Positions 9,264 through 18,813 of a stretch of 64,000 nucleotides of DNA are shown here, one piece after another. Every line of letters starts with the position of its first letter. The stretch's first letter is position 1. Source of the DNA: Micrococcales bacterium 31B (GTDB taxonomy: Bacteria > Actinomycetota > Actinomycetes > Actinomycetales > Dermabacteraceae). Location of the stretch: positions 72,533 through 136,532 of the forward strand of contig JAFFTF010000005.1 of NCBI GenBank assembly GCA_022803075.1. Reading direction: 5' to 3'. The position numbers and the translations under genes were made by a program. The notes below the pieces were generated by a model, which saw only the letters and a list, made by a program, of their open reading frames with translations, did not search any database and was not told where the DNA came from.

Positions 9264-10766
9264 ATGGTCGACCTGATGGATTACGACGAGGCGCTGGCCG
9301 CGTTCGACCCGACCCTCGGCATCGAGGTACACGTCGAACTGGGCACCGTCACGAAGATGTTCGATTCGGCCCCCAATGCCTTCGGCGGCGGCGCGAACGA
9401 GAACGTCACCGAGGTGTCGCTGGGCCTGCCCGGCACGCTGCCCGTGGTCAACGGCAAGGCGGTCGAGTACGCGATCAAGATCGGTCTCGCGCTGAACTGC
9501 CAGATCGCCGAGTACTGCCGCTTCGCGCGCAAGAACTACTTCTACCCCGACGTGCCCAAGAATTTTCAGACCTCGCAGTACGACGAGCCCATCGCGTACG
9601 AGGGTTACCTCGACGTGGAACTCGAGGACGGCACGGTCTTTCGCGTGGAGATCGAGCGCGCGCACATGGAAGAAGACGCGGGCAAGAACACTCACGTGGG
9701 CGGCGCGACCGGTCGTATTCACGGCGCGACGCACTCGCTGATCGACTACAACCGCGCGGGCGTTCCCCTCGTCGAGATCGTCACGAAGCCCATCACGGGC
9801 GTCGGTGCTCGCGCACCCGAGGTGGCCCGCGCGTACGTGCAGACCCTGCGCGACATCTTTAGGGCCCTCGAGGTGTCGGAGGCCCGCATGGAGCGTGGCA
9901 ACGTGCGTGCCGACGTGAATGTCTCGCTGCGTCCCACACCCGAATCGCCGCTTGGCACGCGCACCGAAACCAAGAACGTGAACTCGTTTAGGTCGATCGA
10001 ACGCACCGTGCGCTACGAGATTTCGCGCCAGGCGGCGCTGCTCAGCGCGGGCGAGAAGATCGTGCAGGAGACCCGGCACTGGCACGAGGACACGGGCATC
10101 ACCACCTCGGGCAGGCCCAAGTCGGACGCCGAGGATTACCGGTACTTTCCTGAGCCCGACCTCGTGCCCGTCGCGCCGAGCCGCGAATGGGTCGAAGAAC
10201 TGCGGGCCACCCTGCCCGAGATGCCGGCCGCGCGCAAGCGCCGACTGCAGGGCGAGTGGGGCTACTCCGATGAAGAAATGCGCGACGTCGTGAATGCGAG
10301 CGCGATCGACATCATCGAAGAGACCATCGCCGCCGGGGCCTCGGCGGCCGCCGCCCGCAAGTGGTGGATGGGCGAGCTCGCACGCGCCGCGAAGGTCGAG
10401 GGCAAGGAGTTCACCGAACTTCAGGTCACGCCCGCGCAGGTGGGCGAGCTGCAGAAGCTCGTCGACGACGGCAAGCTCACCGACAAGCTCGCCAAGCAGG
10501 TGCTCGAGGGGGTGCTCGCGGGCGAGGGCAGCCCGGCCGAGGTGGTCGCGGCGCGCGGTCTCGAGGTGGTCAGCGACGACGGCGCCCTGCTCAGCGCCAT
10601 CGACGATGCGCTCGCGGCGCAGCCCGACGTCGCCGACAAGATTCGCGGCGGCAAGGTGCAGGCCATCGGCGCCATCGTGGGCGGCGTCATGAAGGCCACC
10701 CGGGGCCAGGCCGACGCCGCGCGCGTCCGGCACTTGATTCTCGAAAAGCTGGGCGTCAGCGAGTAG
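9264..10766 (+). CDS. gatB: Asp-tRNA(Asn)/Glu-tRNA(Gln) amidotransferase subunit B
   Basis: tRNA-binding and kinase subunit of GatCAB, 500 residues. It activates the glutamate or aspartate on the tRNA with ATP so that ammonia from GatA can amidate it. Family hallmarks are GIEVHVEL near residue 20, [26 protein letters not shown] and the KNVNSFR segment; the C-terminal 150 residues form the helical YqeY-like tail. It closes the gat operon and is followed by a clear hairpin at 10787. Confidence 0.97.
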   Translation: MVDLMDYDEALAAFDPTLGIEVHVELGTVTKMFDSAPNAFGGGANENVTEVSLGLPGTLPVVNGKAVEYAIKIGLALNCQIAEYCRFARKNYFYPDVPKNFQTSQYDEPIAYEGYLDVELEDGTVFRVEIERAHMEEDAGKNTHVGGATGRIHGATHSLIDYNRAGVPLVEIVTKPITGVGARAPEVARAYVQTLRDIFRALEVSEARMERGNVRADVNVSLRPTPESPLGTRTETKNVNSFRSIERTVRYEISRQAALLSAGEKIVQETRHWHEDTGITTSGRPKSDAEDYRYFPEPDLVPVAPSREWVEELRATLPEMPAARKRRLQGEWGYSDEEMRDVVNASAIDIIEETIAAGASAAAARKWWMGELARAAKVEGKEFTELQVTPAQVGELQKLVDDGKLTDKLAKQVLEGVLAGEGSPAEVVAARGLEVVSDDGALLSAIDDALAAQPDVADKIRGGKVQAIGAIVGGVMKATRGQADAARVRHLILEKLGVSE

Positions 10767-10786
10767 TTTCGCGCACGCATGACGGG

Positions 10787-10814
10787 AGCGCTCGGGCCAC
10801 GCGGCCCGGGCGCT
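10787..10814 (+). terminator. Terminator hairpin after gatB
   Basis: A 12-bp stem (AGCGCTCGGGCC with its complement, one G-U pair) closes a four-base loop ACGC and is followed by TTTC. It lies between the convergent gatB and GntR genes, so it may serve both strands. Confidence 0.75.
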
Positions 10815-10823
10815 TTCGCGCGT

Positions 10824-11516
10824 TTAGCCGCCGTTCGCCTCGGTTTCGAGGCGATGCAGGGAGTTCACGAGATGCGTGCGCATGGCCGCGGCGGCGGCCT
10901 GCGGGTCGCCCGAGGTGATGGCCGCGAGGATGCTCTCGTGCTCGGCGGCCACGCGTTCGAGTCGCATGGTGTGCTCGGCACGGGCGGCGGCGGTCAGGCG
11001 ACGCCTCGGCATGGTGATGAGCGCGGGGCCGAAGCGCTCGACGGCGTCGACAAAGTAGGGGTTGCCGCTCGCGCGGGCGATGGCGAGGTGAAACTCGTAG
11101 TCGCTGGTCATGGCCTGGCCGGGGTGGCTGCCGGCGGCGCGTAGGGCAGCGAGGGCACCGGTGAGGGACGCGCGCGTGGCCGGGTCGGTGCGACCCGCCG
11201 CGCGGGCTGCGGCCTCGGTTTCGACGCCCATGCGAAAGGCAAGCAGGTGACGTCGCTCGTCAAGGGTGCGCGGGGCGCTCGCGGCGGCGGGGTCGTCTGC
11301 GGGCGGGGTGAGGGCGAAGCTACCGGCGCCGCGCCGCGTGTGCACGAGGCCCTCGGCCTGCAGCCGCGTGATGGCCTCGCGCACCACGGTGCGGGAGACC
11401 CCGTGGGCGGCCATGAGTTCGCTCTCGCTGGGCAGCTTGTCGCCGGGCGCGAGGTCGCCGCTCGTGATGCGTTCGCGCAGGTGACCGACGAGGTTGGCCG
11501 TGAGGTTTGGGCTCAT
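10824..11516 (-). CDS. GntR regulator, FadR subfamily (of the galactarate dehydratase gene)
   Basis: A 230-residue DNA-binding regulator. Residues 1-70 form the winged helix (LRERITSGDLAPGDKLPSES, then HGVSRTVVREAITRLQAEGL); the C-terminal all-helical FCD domain carries the metal/ligand residues in DYEFHLAIARASGN and AEHESILAAI. It lies seven bases downstream of the dehydratase gene on the same strand, so the two are co-transcribed and the regulator probably controls this sugar-acid gene, with a hexarate or its product as effector (inference). I could not find a convincing FadR-type operator directly before the dehydratase start. Confidence 0.88.
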   Translation of the reverse strand: MSPNLTANLVGHLRERITSGDLAPGDKLPSESELMAAHGVSRTVVREAITRLQAEGLVHTRRGAGSFALTPPADDPAAASAPRTLDERRHLLAFRMGVETEAAARAAGRTDPATRASLTGALAALRAAGSHPGQAMTSDYEFHLAIARASGNPYFVDAVERFGPALITMPRRRLTAAARAEHTMRLERVAAEHESILAAITSGDPQAAAAAMRTHLVNSLHRLETEANGG

Positions 11517-11523
11517 GGCGGGT

Positions 11524-12657
11524 CTACGCGGTGCCGAAGTCGACGGAGTCGGTGGTCCAGGCGCGGGCCTGAGCGCTGAGGGTGACGCCGAGGCCGGGTC
11601 GCTCGGGCACGAGCATGCGGCCGTCGCGGGTTTCGAGCCGTTCGTTGAACAGCGGGTCGAGCCAGTCGAAGTGTTCGACCCAGGGTTCGCGCGGGTAGGC
11701 GGCGGCGAGATGCAGGTGAATCTCCATCGCGAAGTGCGGGGCGAGGTCGAGGCCGGCCTGGTCGGCCAGGGTGGCGAGGCGCAGAAACTGGGTGATGCCG
11801 CCGACGCGGGGCGCGTCGGGCTGAATAATGTCGCAGGCGCGCTCGGCGATCAGTCGCTCGTGCTCGGCGACTGAGGCCAGCATCTCGCCGGTCGCGATGG
11901 GGGTGTCGAGGGCGGCCGCGAGGGCCGCGTGACCCGCGGCGTCATAGGCGTCGAGGGGTTCTTCGATCCAGGTGAGGTCGAACTCTTCGAGGTGCCGACC
12001 CATGCGCAGGGCGGTGGCGCGGTCCCACTGCTGGTTGGCGTCGACCATGAGGGGTACGCTCGCGCCGAGGTGTTCGCGCACGGCTGCGACGCGGCGCAGG
12101 TCTTCGCTGCAATCGGGGAGGCCGACCTTGATCTTGATGCCGCCGATGCCGGCGGCGAGCGTGCGCGAGGCGTTCTCGGTGATCTCGTCGATGCTCGCGT
12201 GCAGAAACCCGCCCGACGTGTTGTAGGTGCGCACGGAATCGCGGTGGGCGCCGAGCAGTTTCGCGAGGGGCAGGCCCGCGCGCTTGGCCTTCAGGTCGTA
12301 GAGGGCGATGTCGAGCGCGGCGATGGCCTGGGTGGCGACTCCCGAGCGGCCCACCGAGGCGCCGGCCCAGAGCAGTTGTGTGTAAAGCTTGCCGATGTCG
12401 TTGGGGTCCGCGCCGATCAGGGTGGCTGCGACCTCGCGCGCGTGGGCGTACTGGGCCGGGCCGCCGGCGCGCTTGGAGTACGAGAAACCGAGGCCCGTGT
12501 GGCCCTGTTCCGTGGTGATCTCGGCAAACAGAAAAACGACCTCGGTCATGGGCTTTTGGCGCCCGGTGAACACCTTGGCGTCGGAGATGGGGGTGGCGAG
12601 GGGGAGCCTCGCGGTCGAGAGGGTGAGGTGTCGGATCTTATCGGGGGTGTAGCTCAT
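11524..12657 (-). CDS. Galactarate / L-talarate dehydratase (enolase superfamily)
   Basis: A 377-residue mandelate-racemase-group enolase-superfamily enzyme that removes water from the C6 diacids galactarate and/or L-talarate. The protein closely follows the pattern I know for the Salmonella galactarate/talarate dehydratase, with stretches such as VGFSYSKRAGG-like GLGFSYSKRAGG, LLWAGASVGRSG, KAKRAGLPLAKLLGAHRDSV and YNTSGGFLH. Catalytic elements visible are KIKV (lysine acid/base), the metal ligands in MVDANQQWD, WIEEPLDAYD and IATGEML, and the histidine in APHFAMEIHLHL. The start at 12657 is chosen because AGGAG lies six bases upstream. Downstream enzymes of hexarate breakdown are not in the window. 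Confidence 0.9.
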   Translation of the reverse strand: MSYTPDKIRHLTLSTARLPLATPISDAKVFTGRQKPMTEVVFLFAEITTEQGHTGLGFSYSKRAGGPAQYAHAREVAATLIGADPNDIGKLYTQLLWAGASVGRSGVATQAIAALDIALYDLKAKRAGLPLAKLLGAHRDSVRTYNTSGGFLHASIDEITENASRTLAAGIGGIKIKVGLPDCSEDLRRVAAVREHLGASVPLMVDANQQWDRATALRMGRHLEEFDLTWIEEPLDAYDAAGHAALAAALDTPIATGEMLASVAEHERLIAERACDIIQPDAPRVGGITQFLRLATLADQAGLDLAPHFAMEIHLHLAAAYPREPWVEHFDWLDPLFNERLETRDGRMLVPERPGLGVTLSAQARAWTTDSVDFGTA

Positions 12658-12794
12658 GATGCTCCTGGTGGGCGGGTGCGGATCTCCAACATATCGCATA
12701 ACTGGGCAACTTGTTATATAAATCCGTGGTGGGCACGGCCGCATCAGGTTTTGCGAGCCCTTTTCCGCGAAATAGTGCGGCTCGCGTCACAAAA

Positions 12795-12811
12795 GGTCTA
12801 TGGTTAGACCA
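12795..12811 (+). promoter_or_regulatory. FadR-type GntR operator upstream of the permease operon
   Basis: GGTCTATGGTTAGACC is an exact inverted repeat (6+4+6) that contains TGGTTAGACCA, a perfect match to the TGGT-N3-ACCA shape known for FadR-subfamily operators. It lies 52 bases before the permease ATG. The natural candidate to bind it is the GntR protein encoded inside this operon at 14408; the GntR at 10824 is the alternative. Confidence 0.6.
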
Positions 12812-12863
12812 TTGCCGCGCGAAGTGCCCGCGGCTGATCCCATCCAGACGTCAACGGAGACTC

Positions 12864-14411
12864 ATGAGCGGACAACCCACCCCCGACCACATCGACGACG
12901 ACGCGGCGGCCCTCGCCGACCTCGGCTACAAACAAGAACTCAAGCGCGGAATGTCGGGCTTCTCGAACTTCGCCGTCTCGTTCTCGATCATCAGCATCCT
13001 CGCGGGCTGCTTCACCTCGTACCAAATCGCCCTCTCGTCGGGCGGCCCCCGCGCCGTCAACCTCGGCTGGATCATCTGCGGCGTCTTCGTGCTCTGCGTC
13101 GCCGCCGCGATGGCCGAGGTCTGCAGCAAATACCCCACCGCGGGCGGCCTATATTTTTGGGCCGGACGCCTCGCCACCAAGAACAAGCGCCAGTGGGCCT
13201 GGGGCGTGGGCTGGTTCAATTTTCTCGGCGAGATCGCCGTCACCGCCGCCATCGACTTCGGCTGCGCGACCACCATGATGGCCTTCGCGAACCTCGCGTG
13301 GGGCGTGGAGGTCACCCCGGGCGGAACGTTCGCCCTGTTCGTGGTCATTATTTTGATTCACGCGCTGCTCAACGCCAAGGGCGTGAGCCTCGTCAACTTT
13401 CTCTCGACCGTGAGCGCGTGGTGGCACATCTTCGGCACGCTCATCATCGTCGGCGCCCTGTGGATCATGCCCACCAAGCACCAGAGCTTTAGCTGGACCA
13501 TGACCGGCTGGCATAACGACACCGGCTGGGGCTTCGCGCCCTACGTCTTCTTCATGGGCCTGCTCATGGCCCAATACACGTACACGGGCTACGACGCGAG
13601 CGCGCACGTCGCCGAAGAGACCAAGAACGCCTCGCTGGCAGCGCCCCGCGGCATCGTCAACAGTGTGTTGGTCTCCCTCGTCGGCGGCGCCATTCTGCTG
13701 TACTCGATCACCGCGGCCATCCAAGACTCCTCGGCGGAACACCTCACGAAGCTCGCGAGCACCGCGAGCGAGGGCACGGGCCTCGTGCCTGCCGACATCT
13801 TCCTCGAGGCACTAGGCAACCCCACGGTCGCCAAGTTCTTGCTGTTCATCGTGTGCATGGCCCAGTTCTTCTGTGGCATGGCCTCGGTCACCGCAAACAG
13901 CCGCATGAGCTACGCGTTCAGCCGCGACAACGCCCTGCCGGGCTCGCGCATCTGGGCCAAGGTCAACCCCAAGACCAACACCCCCACCAACTCGATCTGG
14001 CTCTGCGTCGTCTGCTCGATTCTGCTCGCCACCCCGGCGCTCGTGAGCACGACGGCATACCTCGCGGTCACCTCGATCGCCGTGATCGGCCTCTACATTG
14101 CTTACGTGGTGCCCGTGTTCCTGCGCCTGCGCAATCCGGACTTCAAGCCGGGCCCCTGGAACCTCGGCCGCTACAGCCGCCTCATCGGGTGGGTCGCCGT
14201 CGTGTGGGTCTGCATCATCTGCGTCATGTTCGTGCTGCCGCCCGTGCCCGTCACCGGCGTGGAGAATTTCAATTATGCTCCGGTCGCGGTCGTGGTCGTC
14301 ATCATCGTTGCGATCGCCACCTGGTTCGCATGGGGCAAGCGCACGTTCATGAATCAAGACAGCGCCGAGCACCTCACCAAGAAGGCCGACGAGATTCTTG
14401 AGGAATCGTGA
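12864..14411 (+). CDS. APC-superfamily amine/amino acid permease
   Basis: Membrane transporter of 515 residues with about 12 helices. The start LGYKQELKRGMSGFSNFAVSFSI-like segment (ELKRGMSGFSNFAVSFS) and the following SGGP motif are typical of the GABA/polyamine-type amino acid permeases of the APC superfamily. It is the first gene of the operon that continues with a GntR regulator and the gamma-glutamyl pathway genes, and should bring in the amine that is then glutamylated. The start at 12864 has GGAGA six bases upstream. The last codon overlaps the next gene (GTGA). Whether the substrate is ethanolamine, a polyamine or GABA cannot be told from the sequence. Confidence 0.85.
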   Translation: MSGQPTPDHIDDDAAALADLGYKQELKRGMSGFSNFAVSFSIISILAGCFTSYQIALSSGGPRAVNLGWIICGVFVLCVAAAMAEVCSKYPTAGGLYFWAGRLATKNKRQWAWGVGWFNFLGEIAVTAAIDFGCATTMMAFANLAWGVEVTPGGTFALFVVIILIHALLNAKGVSLVNFLSTVSAWWHIFGTLIIVGALWIMPTKHQSFSWTMTGWHNDTGWGFAPYVFFMGLLMAQYTYTGYDASAHVAEETKNASLAAPRGIVNSVLVSLVGGAILLYSITAAIQDSSAEHLTKLASTASEGTGLVPADIFLEALGNPTVAKFLLFIVCMAQFFCGMASVTANSRMSYAFSRDNALPGSRIWAKVNPKTNTPTNSIWLCVVCSILLATPALVSTTAYLAVTSIAVIGLYIAYVVPVFLRLRNPDFKPGPWNLGRYSRLIGWVAVVWVCIICVMFVLPPVPVTGVENFNYAPVAVVVVIIVAIATWFAWGKRTFMNQDSAEHLTKKADEILEES

Positions 14412-15265
14412 CCGAACCGGGCCTCTCGCCCCTTGGGGATCCCCGTGACTACCTCGATAGCCCCCTCGACCTGCAATGGATCGTGCGACCCGTGCGCGTG
14501 TTCATGCCGTTCGAGCACTGCGTCGAGCAGCTCGGCACGGCCATCAAGTTTGGCATCCTGAGGCCCGGCACCCAGTTGCCGGGCGAGCGGGACCTCGCAG
14601 CCCAGATGGGCGTCTCGCGGGCCACGGTGCGAGAGGCTATCACGGCCCTGCGCACGGCGGGCCTCGTGAGCACCCAGCGCGGGCGCGGGGGCGGCACCAC
14701 CGTCCTCGAAGCCGCGAACCCAGCCCCCGGAGCGTCCGCCCTGACGGCCACCCGCGAAACCGGCCCCGAGGCAACCCCCGATCTCGAGGCCGACGTGCGC
14801 GACCTACTGACGTTTCGCGAGGCCACCGAACCGGGTTACGCCCGCGTGGCCGCGGCGTGCGAGACCACCGCCGACGAGGCCGAGTGGCTGCGGGCGGCCC
14901 TGCGGGCCACGCAGCAGGCCGCCACGCCGAGCGAGTATCGCGCCGCCGACGCCCGCTTTCACCTCACCATCGCCAGGCTCACCGGCTCGCCCCGGGTCGT
15001 GAGCACCGCCACCGACACGCTCCAACAGGTGCATCGACTGCTCGATCGCATCCCGTTCCTACCCACCAATATTGATCACGCGCAGTCCGAACACGAGAGC
15101 CTCGTCGAGGCCATCATCGCCGGGAACGCGCGCGAGGCGCACGACGTCATGACTCAGCATTGCGCCGCCACGGCGGCACTCATTCGGGGTCTCGCGCCCC
15201 GCCCAGACCAGACTGCCGACCCGCACGCCGGGCGCCCCACAGCAAAGGAACCCACTCATGGCTAA
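14408..15265 (+). CDS. GntR regulator, FadR subfamily (amine operon)
   Basis: A 285-residue regulator with a winged helix at about residues 40-105 (PGTQLPGERDLAAQMGVSRA, then REAITALRTAGLVSTQRGRG) and an FCD effector domain after a Pro/Ala/Thr-rich linker. It starts at GTG, overlapping the permease stop by four bases, and its end overlaps the ligase gene by eight bases, so it is translated as part of the operon. A FadR-type operator at 12801-12811 upstream of the operon is a likely autoregulatory site. The N-terminal 35 residues before the winged helix are longer than usual for the family. Confidence 0.88.
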   Translation: MTEPGLSPLGDPRDYLDSPLDLQWIVRPVRVFMPFEHCVEQLGTAIKFGILRPGTQLPGERDLAAQMGVSRATVREAITALRTAGLVSTQRGRGGGTTVLEAANPAPGASALTATRETGPEATPDLEADVRDLLTFREATEPGYARVAAACETTADEAEWLRAALRATQQAATPSEYRAADARFHLTIARLTGSPRVVSTATDTLQQVHRLLDRIPFLPTNIDHAQSEHESLVEAIIAGNAREAHDVMTQHCAATAALIRGLAPRPDQTADPHAGRPTAKEPTHG

Positions 15266-16613
15266 AGATCGACTGCTCACCGTCGAACAACTCAAACAGC
15301 TCATCACCGAGGGCGTCGTCGATACGGTGATCGCGGGCTTCACCGACATGCAGGGCCGCCTGCAGGGCAAGGTGCTGCACGCGTCGTACTTTCTGAGCGA
15401 CGTGCTCGCGCACGGCACCGAGGGCTGCAACTACCTGCTCGCCGTCGACGTCGACATGAACACGGTCGCGGGCTACAAGATGTCGTCGTGGGAGACCGGC
15501 TACGGAGACATGCGGTTCGAGTTCGACTTCGGCACGATTCGCGAGCTCGTGCACCGGCCCGGCACCGTCATGATTCAATGCGACCTCACCGACCACCACG
15601 GCGGGCCCATCGCGCCGTCGCCGCGCGCCATTCTCGCAAAGCAGGTGCAGCGCGCGAAAGACCTCGGCTTCGTGGCCCTGGCCGGCACCGAACTCGAGTT
15701 CGTGCTCTACGACACGACGTATCGGGACGCCTGGAAGCAGGGCTACCGCGACCTCGAACCCGCCAACTACTACAACGTCGACTACTCGCTGCTCGGCTCC
15801 GACCGCGTGGAGCCGCTGCTGCGCGAGATTCGCGCCGTGTGCGACGCCGCGGGCCTGCTGCCCGAGTCGGCCAAGGGCGAGTGCAACTTCGGTCAGCACG
15901 AGATCGCCTTCAAGTACGATGACGTGCTCACCACCGCCGACAACCACGTGATCTACAAGCACATCGCCAAGACCCTCGCGAACGACTACGAGCAGGCCAT
16001 CACGTTCATGGCGAAGCCCAACCAGCGCGAGGGCAATTCGTGCCATATTCACATGTCGCTGCGCTCACTGGACGGAGACATCGTGTTCTGGAAGGACGGC
16101 CAGCGCACGCCCCTGTACGAGTCGTTCATCGCCGGAGTGCTGGCAACCATGAACGACTTCACGCTGTTCTACGCGCCGAACATCAACTCGTACAAGCGCT
16201 TCGCGAAGGGATCGTTCGCGCCCACCGCGATTGCCTGGGGTCTCGACAATCGCACGTGCTCCGTGCGGCTCGTGGGCGAGGGCCCCGCCGCGCGCATGGA
16301 GAATCGCCTGCCCGGCGGCGACGTAAACCCCTATCTCGCCGTGGCGGCGATGCTCGCGGGCGGGCTGCACGGCATCGAGAATCAGTTGACCCTCGAACCC
16401 GAGACACGCGGCAACGCCTACGAATCGGGTGCCCCGTCGGTGCCCACCAACCTGTACGCGGCGCGCGACGCCCTGGCGAACTCGGCCGTGGCCCGCGCCG
16501 CACTGGGCGACGAGGTGGTCGAGCACTACCTCAATTACGCCGACGTCGAGCTGAGCGCGTTCGAAGCGAGCGTCACCGATTGGGAACTCGTGCGCGGATT
16601 TGAAAGGCTATAA
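15258..16613 (+). CDS. Glutamine-synthetase-like gamma-glutamyl-amine ligase
   Basis: A 451-residue member of the glutamine synthetase family, of the type that joins glutamate to an amine other than ammonia (PuuA, GlnA3 and GlnA4 relatives) with ATP. Visible active-site elements are GTELEFVLYD (metal-binding Glu), NFGQHEIAFKYDD, SCHIHMSL (ATP/metal His), NSYKRFA, and RLVGEGPAARMENRLPGGD-type C-terminal loop ending NPYLAVAAM. The adenylylation-site context of the true GlnA is not evident. The neighbouring aldehyde dehydrogenase, SDR and gamma-glutamyl hydrolase fit a catabolic role. Because a flavin amine oxidase (PuuB) is missing and an SDR is present, an amino alcohol such as ethanolamine is a plausible substrate (inference). 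Confidence 0.85.
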   Translation: MAKDRLLTVEQLKQLITEGVVDTVIAGFTDMQGRLQGKVLHASYFLSDVLAHGTEGCNYLLAVDVDMNTVAGYKMSSWETGYGDMRFEFDFGTIRELVHRPGTVMIQCDLTDHHGGPIAPSPRAILAKQVQRAKDLGFVALAGTELEFVLYDTTYRDAWKQGYRDLEPANYYNVDYSLLGSDRVEPLLREIRAVCDAAGLLPESAKGECNFGQHEIAFKYDDVLTTADNHVIYKHIAKTLANDYEQAITFMAKPNQREGNSCHIHMSLRSLDGDIVFWKDGQRTPLYESFIAGVLATMNDFTLFYAPNINSYKRFAKGSFAPTAIAWGLDNRTCSVRLVGEGPAARMENRLPGGDVNPYLAVAAMLAGGLHGIENQLTLEPETRGNAYESGAPSVPTNLYAARDALANSAVARAALGDEVVEHYLNYADVELSAFEASVTDWELVRGFERL

Positions 16614-16615
16614 CC

Positions 16616-18022
16616 ATGACCGCAGCGAACCTGACCCTGCCCGGCACCTCCTACGGTGACGCCGGCGCCACGGAACTCTTTAACCCGACCACGGGGGCGT
16701 CCTTTACCCAGATCGGTGCCGCCTCGGCGGCCGAGGTGGACGCCGCGATCGAACGCGCGCAGGCGGCTTACCTCGCGTGGCGCGACGTGGCACCCGGCAC
16801 CAAGGCGGCCCTGCTGCGCGCGTTTGCCGCTCAGGTGACCGAGCACCGCGACGAGCTCGCGGCCCTCGAGGTGCTGAACTCGGGCCACGTGCTCGGCAAT
16901 GCGCTGTGGGAGGCCGACAACGTCGCGAACGTGCTGAACTACTACGCGGGCGCACCCGAACGGCACGCGGGCCAGCAGATTCCTGTGCCGGGCGGCGTCG
17001 ACATCACGTTTCACGAACCCCTCGGCGTGGTCGGCGTGATCGTGCCCTGGAACTTTCCCATGCCCATCGCGGGTTGGGGTTTTGCGCCGGCCCTCGCGGC
17101 GGGCAACGCCGTGGTGCTCAAGCCCGCCGAGGTCACCCCGCTGACCGCCCTGCGGCTCGCCGAGCTGGCCCTCGAGGCGGGGCTGCCGGAGCACCTGCTG
17201 CAGGTGGTCACGGGCCGCGGCTCGGTCGTGGGGCAGCGGTTTGTCGACCACCCCCTCGTGCGCAAGGTGTGCTTCACGGGCTCTACCGAGGTGGGGCAGG
17301 GCATCATGCGCGGCTGCGCCGACCAGATCAAACGGCTCACGCTTGAACTGGGCGGCAAGAGCGCGAACATCATCTTCGACGATGTAGACATCGAGGCGGC
17401 GGCCGCGGCGGCTCCCGGTGCGGTGTTCGAAAACTCGGGTCAGGATTGCTGCGCGCGCAGCCGGATCCTCGTGCAGCAGAACGTCTACGAAAAGTTTCTC
17501 GCGGCCCTCGAACCGGCGGTCACGAAGCTCGTCGTGGGCGACCCGGCGGGGGCGGGCACCGACCTGGGCCCCCTGATCACGGCGCGGCACCGCGACAGCG
17601 TCACGCAGTACATTGCCGGCGCCGACATCGCCTATTCGGGCAGCGCCCCCGGCGGCGACGGCTACTTCGTGGCGCCCTCGGTCGCGATGCCCCGCGGCGT
17701 CGACGACCCCATCTGGCGCGACGAGGTGTTCGGCCCCGTCGTGGCGGTCATGCCGTTTGCCGACGAGGCCGAGGCGATTCGCCTCGCCAACGACACCGAG
17801 TTTGGTCTCTCGGGGTCTATCTACACGCGCGACATCGGCCGCGCCCTGCGGGTCGCGCGCGGGGTCGAGTCGGGCAACCTCTCAATCAATTCGCATTCGA
17901 GCGTGCGCTACTGGACCCCGTTCGGCGGCTTCAAGCAGTCGGGACTCGGCCGCGAGCTGGGCCCCGACGCGCTTAACAGCTTCAGCGAAGTCAAAAACGT
18001 ATTCATCAGCACTGAAAATTAG
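16616..18022 (+). CDS. NAD(P)-dependent aldehyde dehydrogenase (gamma-glutamyl-aminoaldehyde candidate)
   Basis: A 468-residue aldehyde dehydrogenase. Motifs in order: IVPWNFPMPIAGWGFAPALA (cofactor-binding loop), FTGSTEVGQGIM, LELGGKSANIIFDD with the catalytic glutamate, NSGQDCCARSRILV with the catalytic cysteine, and EVFGPVVAVMPF. It starts three bases after the ligase gene and nine bases before the SDR. In the gamma-glutamyl route it would oxidise the gamma-glutamylated aldehyde to the acid, which the hydrolase at 18810 then cleaves. The two adjacent cysteines in the active-site motif (DCC) are worth noting. Confidence 0.9.
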   Translation: MTAANLTLPGTSYGDAGATELFNPTTGASFTQIGAASAAEVDAAIERAQAAYLAWRDVAPGTKAALLRAFAAQVTEHRDELAALEVLNSGHVLGNALWEADNVANVLNYYAGAPERHAGQQIPVPGGVDITFHEPLGVVGVIVPWNFPMPIAGWGFAPALAAGNAVVLKPAEVTPLTALRLAELALEAGLPEHLLQVVTGRGSVVGQRFVDHPLVRKVCFTGSTEVGQGIMRGCADQIKRLTLELGGKSANIIFDDVDIEAAAAAAPGAVFENSGQDCCARSRILVQQNVYEKFLAALEPAVTKLVVGDPAGAGTDLGPLITARHRDSVTQYIAGADIAYSGSAPGGDGYFVAPSVAMPRGVDDPIWRDEVFGPVVAVMPFADEAEAIRLANDTEFGLSGSIYTRDIGRALRVARGVESGNLSINSHSSVRYWTPFGGFKQSGLGRELGPDALNSFSEVKNVFISTEN

Positions 18023-18030
18023 GAGCAGAC

Positions 18031-18813
18031 ATGACGGGACGATTGGACGGCAAGGTCGCGGTGATTACGGGCGGGTGCTCGGGAATCGGCCTCGCGACGG
18101 CGAAGAAGTTCGTGGCCGAGGGCGCGAAGGTGGTCGTCGGCGACCTGGACGAGGCGAAGGGCCCCGGAGTGGCGGCCGAGCTGGGCGGCGCGTTCTGCAA
18201 GGTGAACGTGACAGACCGGGCGGAGGTGGAGGCACTGTTCGCGTTCGCGAAGAGCACCTACGGGCGCGTCGACATCGCGTTCAACAACGCGGGCATTTCA
18301 CCGCCGAGCGATGACAGCATTTTGAAGACCGAACCCGACGCGTGGGATCTCGTCCAAGACGTGAACCTCAAGTCGGTGTATTACTGCTGCAAGGCCGTGC
18401 TGCCGTACATGCTCGAACAGGGGGGCGGCTCGATCATCAACACGGCGTCTTTCGTGGCCCTGCGCGGCGCCGCGACCTCGCAGATCTCGTACACGGCCTC
18501 GAAGGGCGGCGTGCTCGCCATGACTCGGGAGCTGGCCGTGCAGTTCGCGCGCAAGGGCATCCGCGTGAACGCGCTCTGCCCGGGGCCCGTGAACACGCCC
18601 CTGCTGCGTGAGCTGTTCGCAAAAGACCCGGAGCGCGCGGCGCGTCGGCTCGTGCACATTCCCATGGGCCGGTTCGCGGAGCCCGAAGAGCTCGCGAACG
18701 CCGTGGCGTTTCTCGCCTCCGATGAGGCAAGCTTCATCACGGGCACCGATTTTCTGGTCGACGGGGGCCTCGCCGGGGCCTATGTCACCCCGCTCGAAGA
18801 GGACTTTGCGTGA
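18031..18813 (+). CDS. Short-chain dehydrogenase/reductase
   Basis: Classical SDR of 260 residues: cofactor motif TGGCSGIGLA at residues 13-22, NNAG, the catalytic serine region TASFVAL and YTASKGG (Tyr and Lys), and the usual C-terminal FLVDGGLAGAYVTP. The start follows AGGAGC. It is encoded inside the amine operon between the aldehyde dehydrogenase and the gamma-glutamyl hydrolase; its stop overlaps the next start (GTGA). Its position suggests that it oxidises an alcohol group of a gamma-glutamylated amino alcohol to the aldehyde used by the neighbouring dehydrogenase. That role is inferred; proteins of this type are often labelled FabG-like. Confidence 0.88.
   Translation: MTGRLDGKVAVITGGCSGIGLATAKKFVAEGAKVVVGDLDEAKGPGVAAELGGAFCKVNVTDRAEVEALFAFAKSTYGRVDIAFNNAGISPPSDDSILKTEPDAWDLVQDVNLKSVYYCCKAVLPYMLEQGGGSIINTASFVALRGAATSQISYTASKGGVLAMTRELAVQFARKGIRVNALCPGPVNTPLLRELFAKDPERAARRLVHIPMGRFAEPEELANAVAFLASDEASFITGTDFLVDGGLAGAYVTPLEEDFA

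Noticed and set aside
8463-10733. Very long open frame antisense to gatA and gatB
   Set aside because: It is a by-product of high GC in third positions. The sense strand encodes two highly conserved proteins, and the antisense product has no recognisable domain.
12701-12727. Possible palindromic operator (ATAAC ... GTTAT) before the galactarate dehydratase gene
   Set aside because: The arms are only five bases with a ten-base spacer in AT-rich DNA; too weak to call.
14449-15075. Frames inside the GntR gene of the amine operon
   Set aside because: The main frame encodes a complete GntR/FadR protein that overlaps both neighbours in a coupled way.
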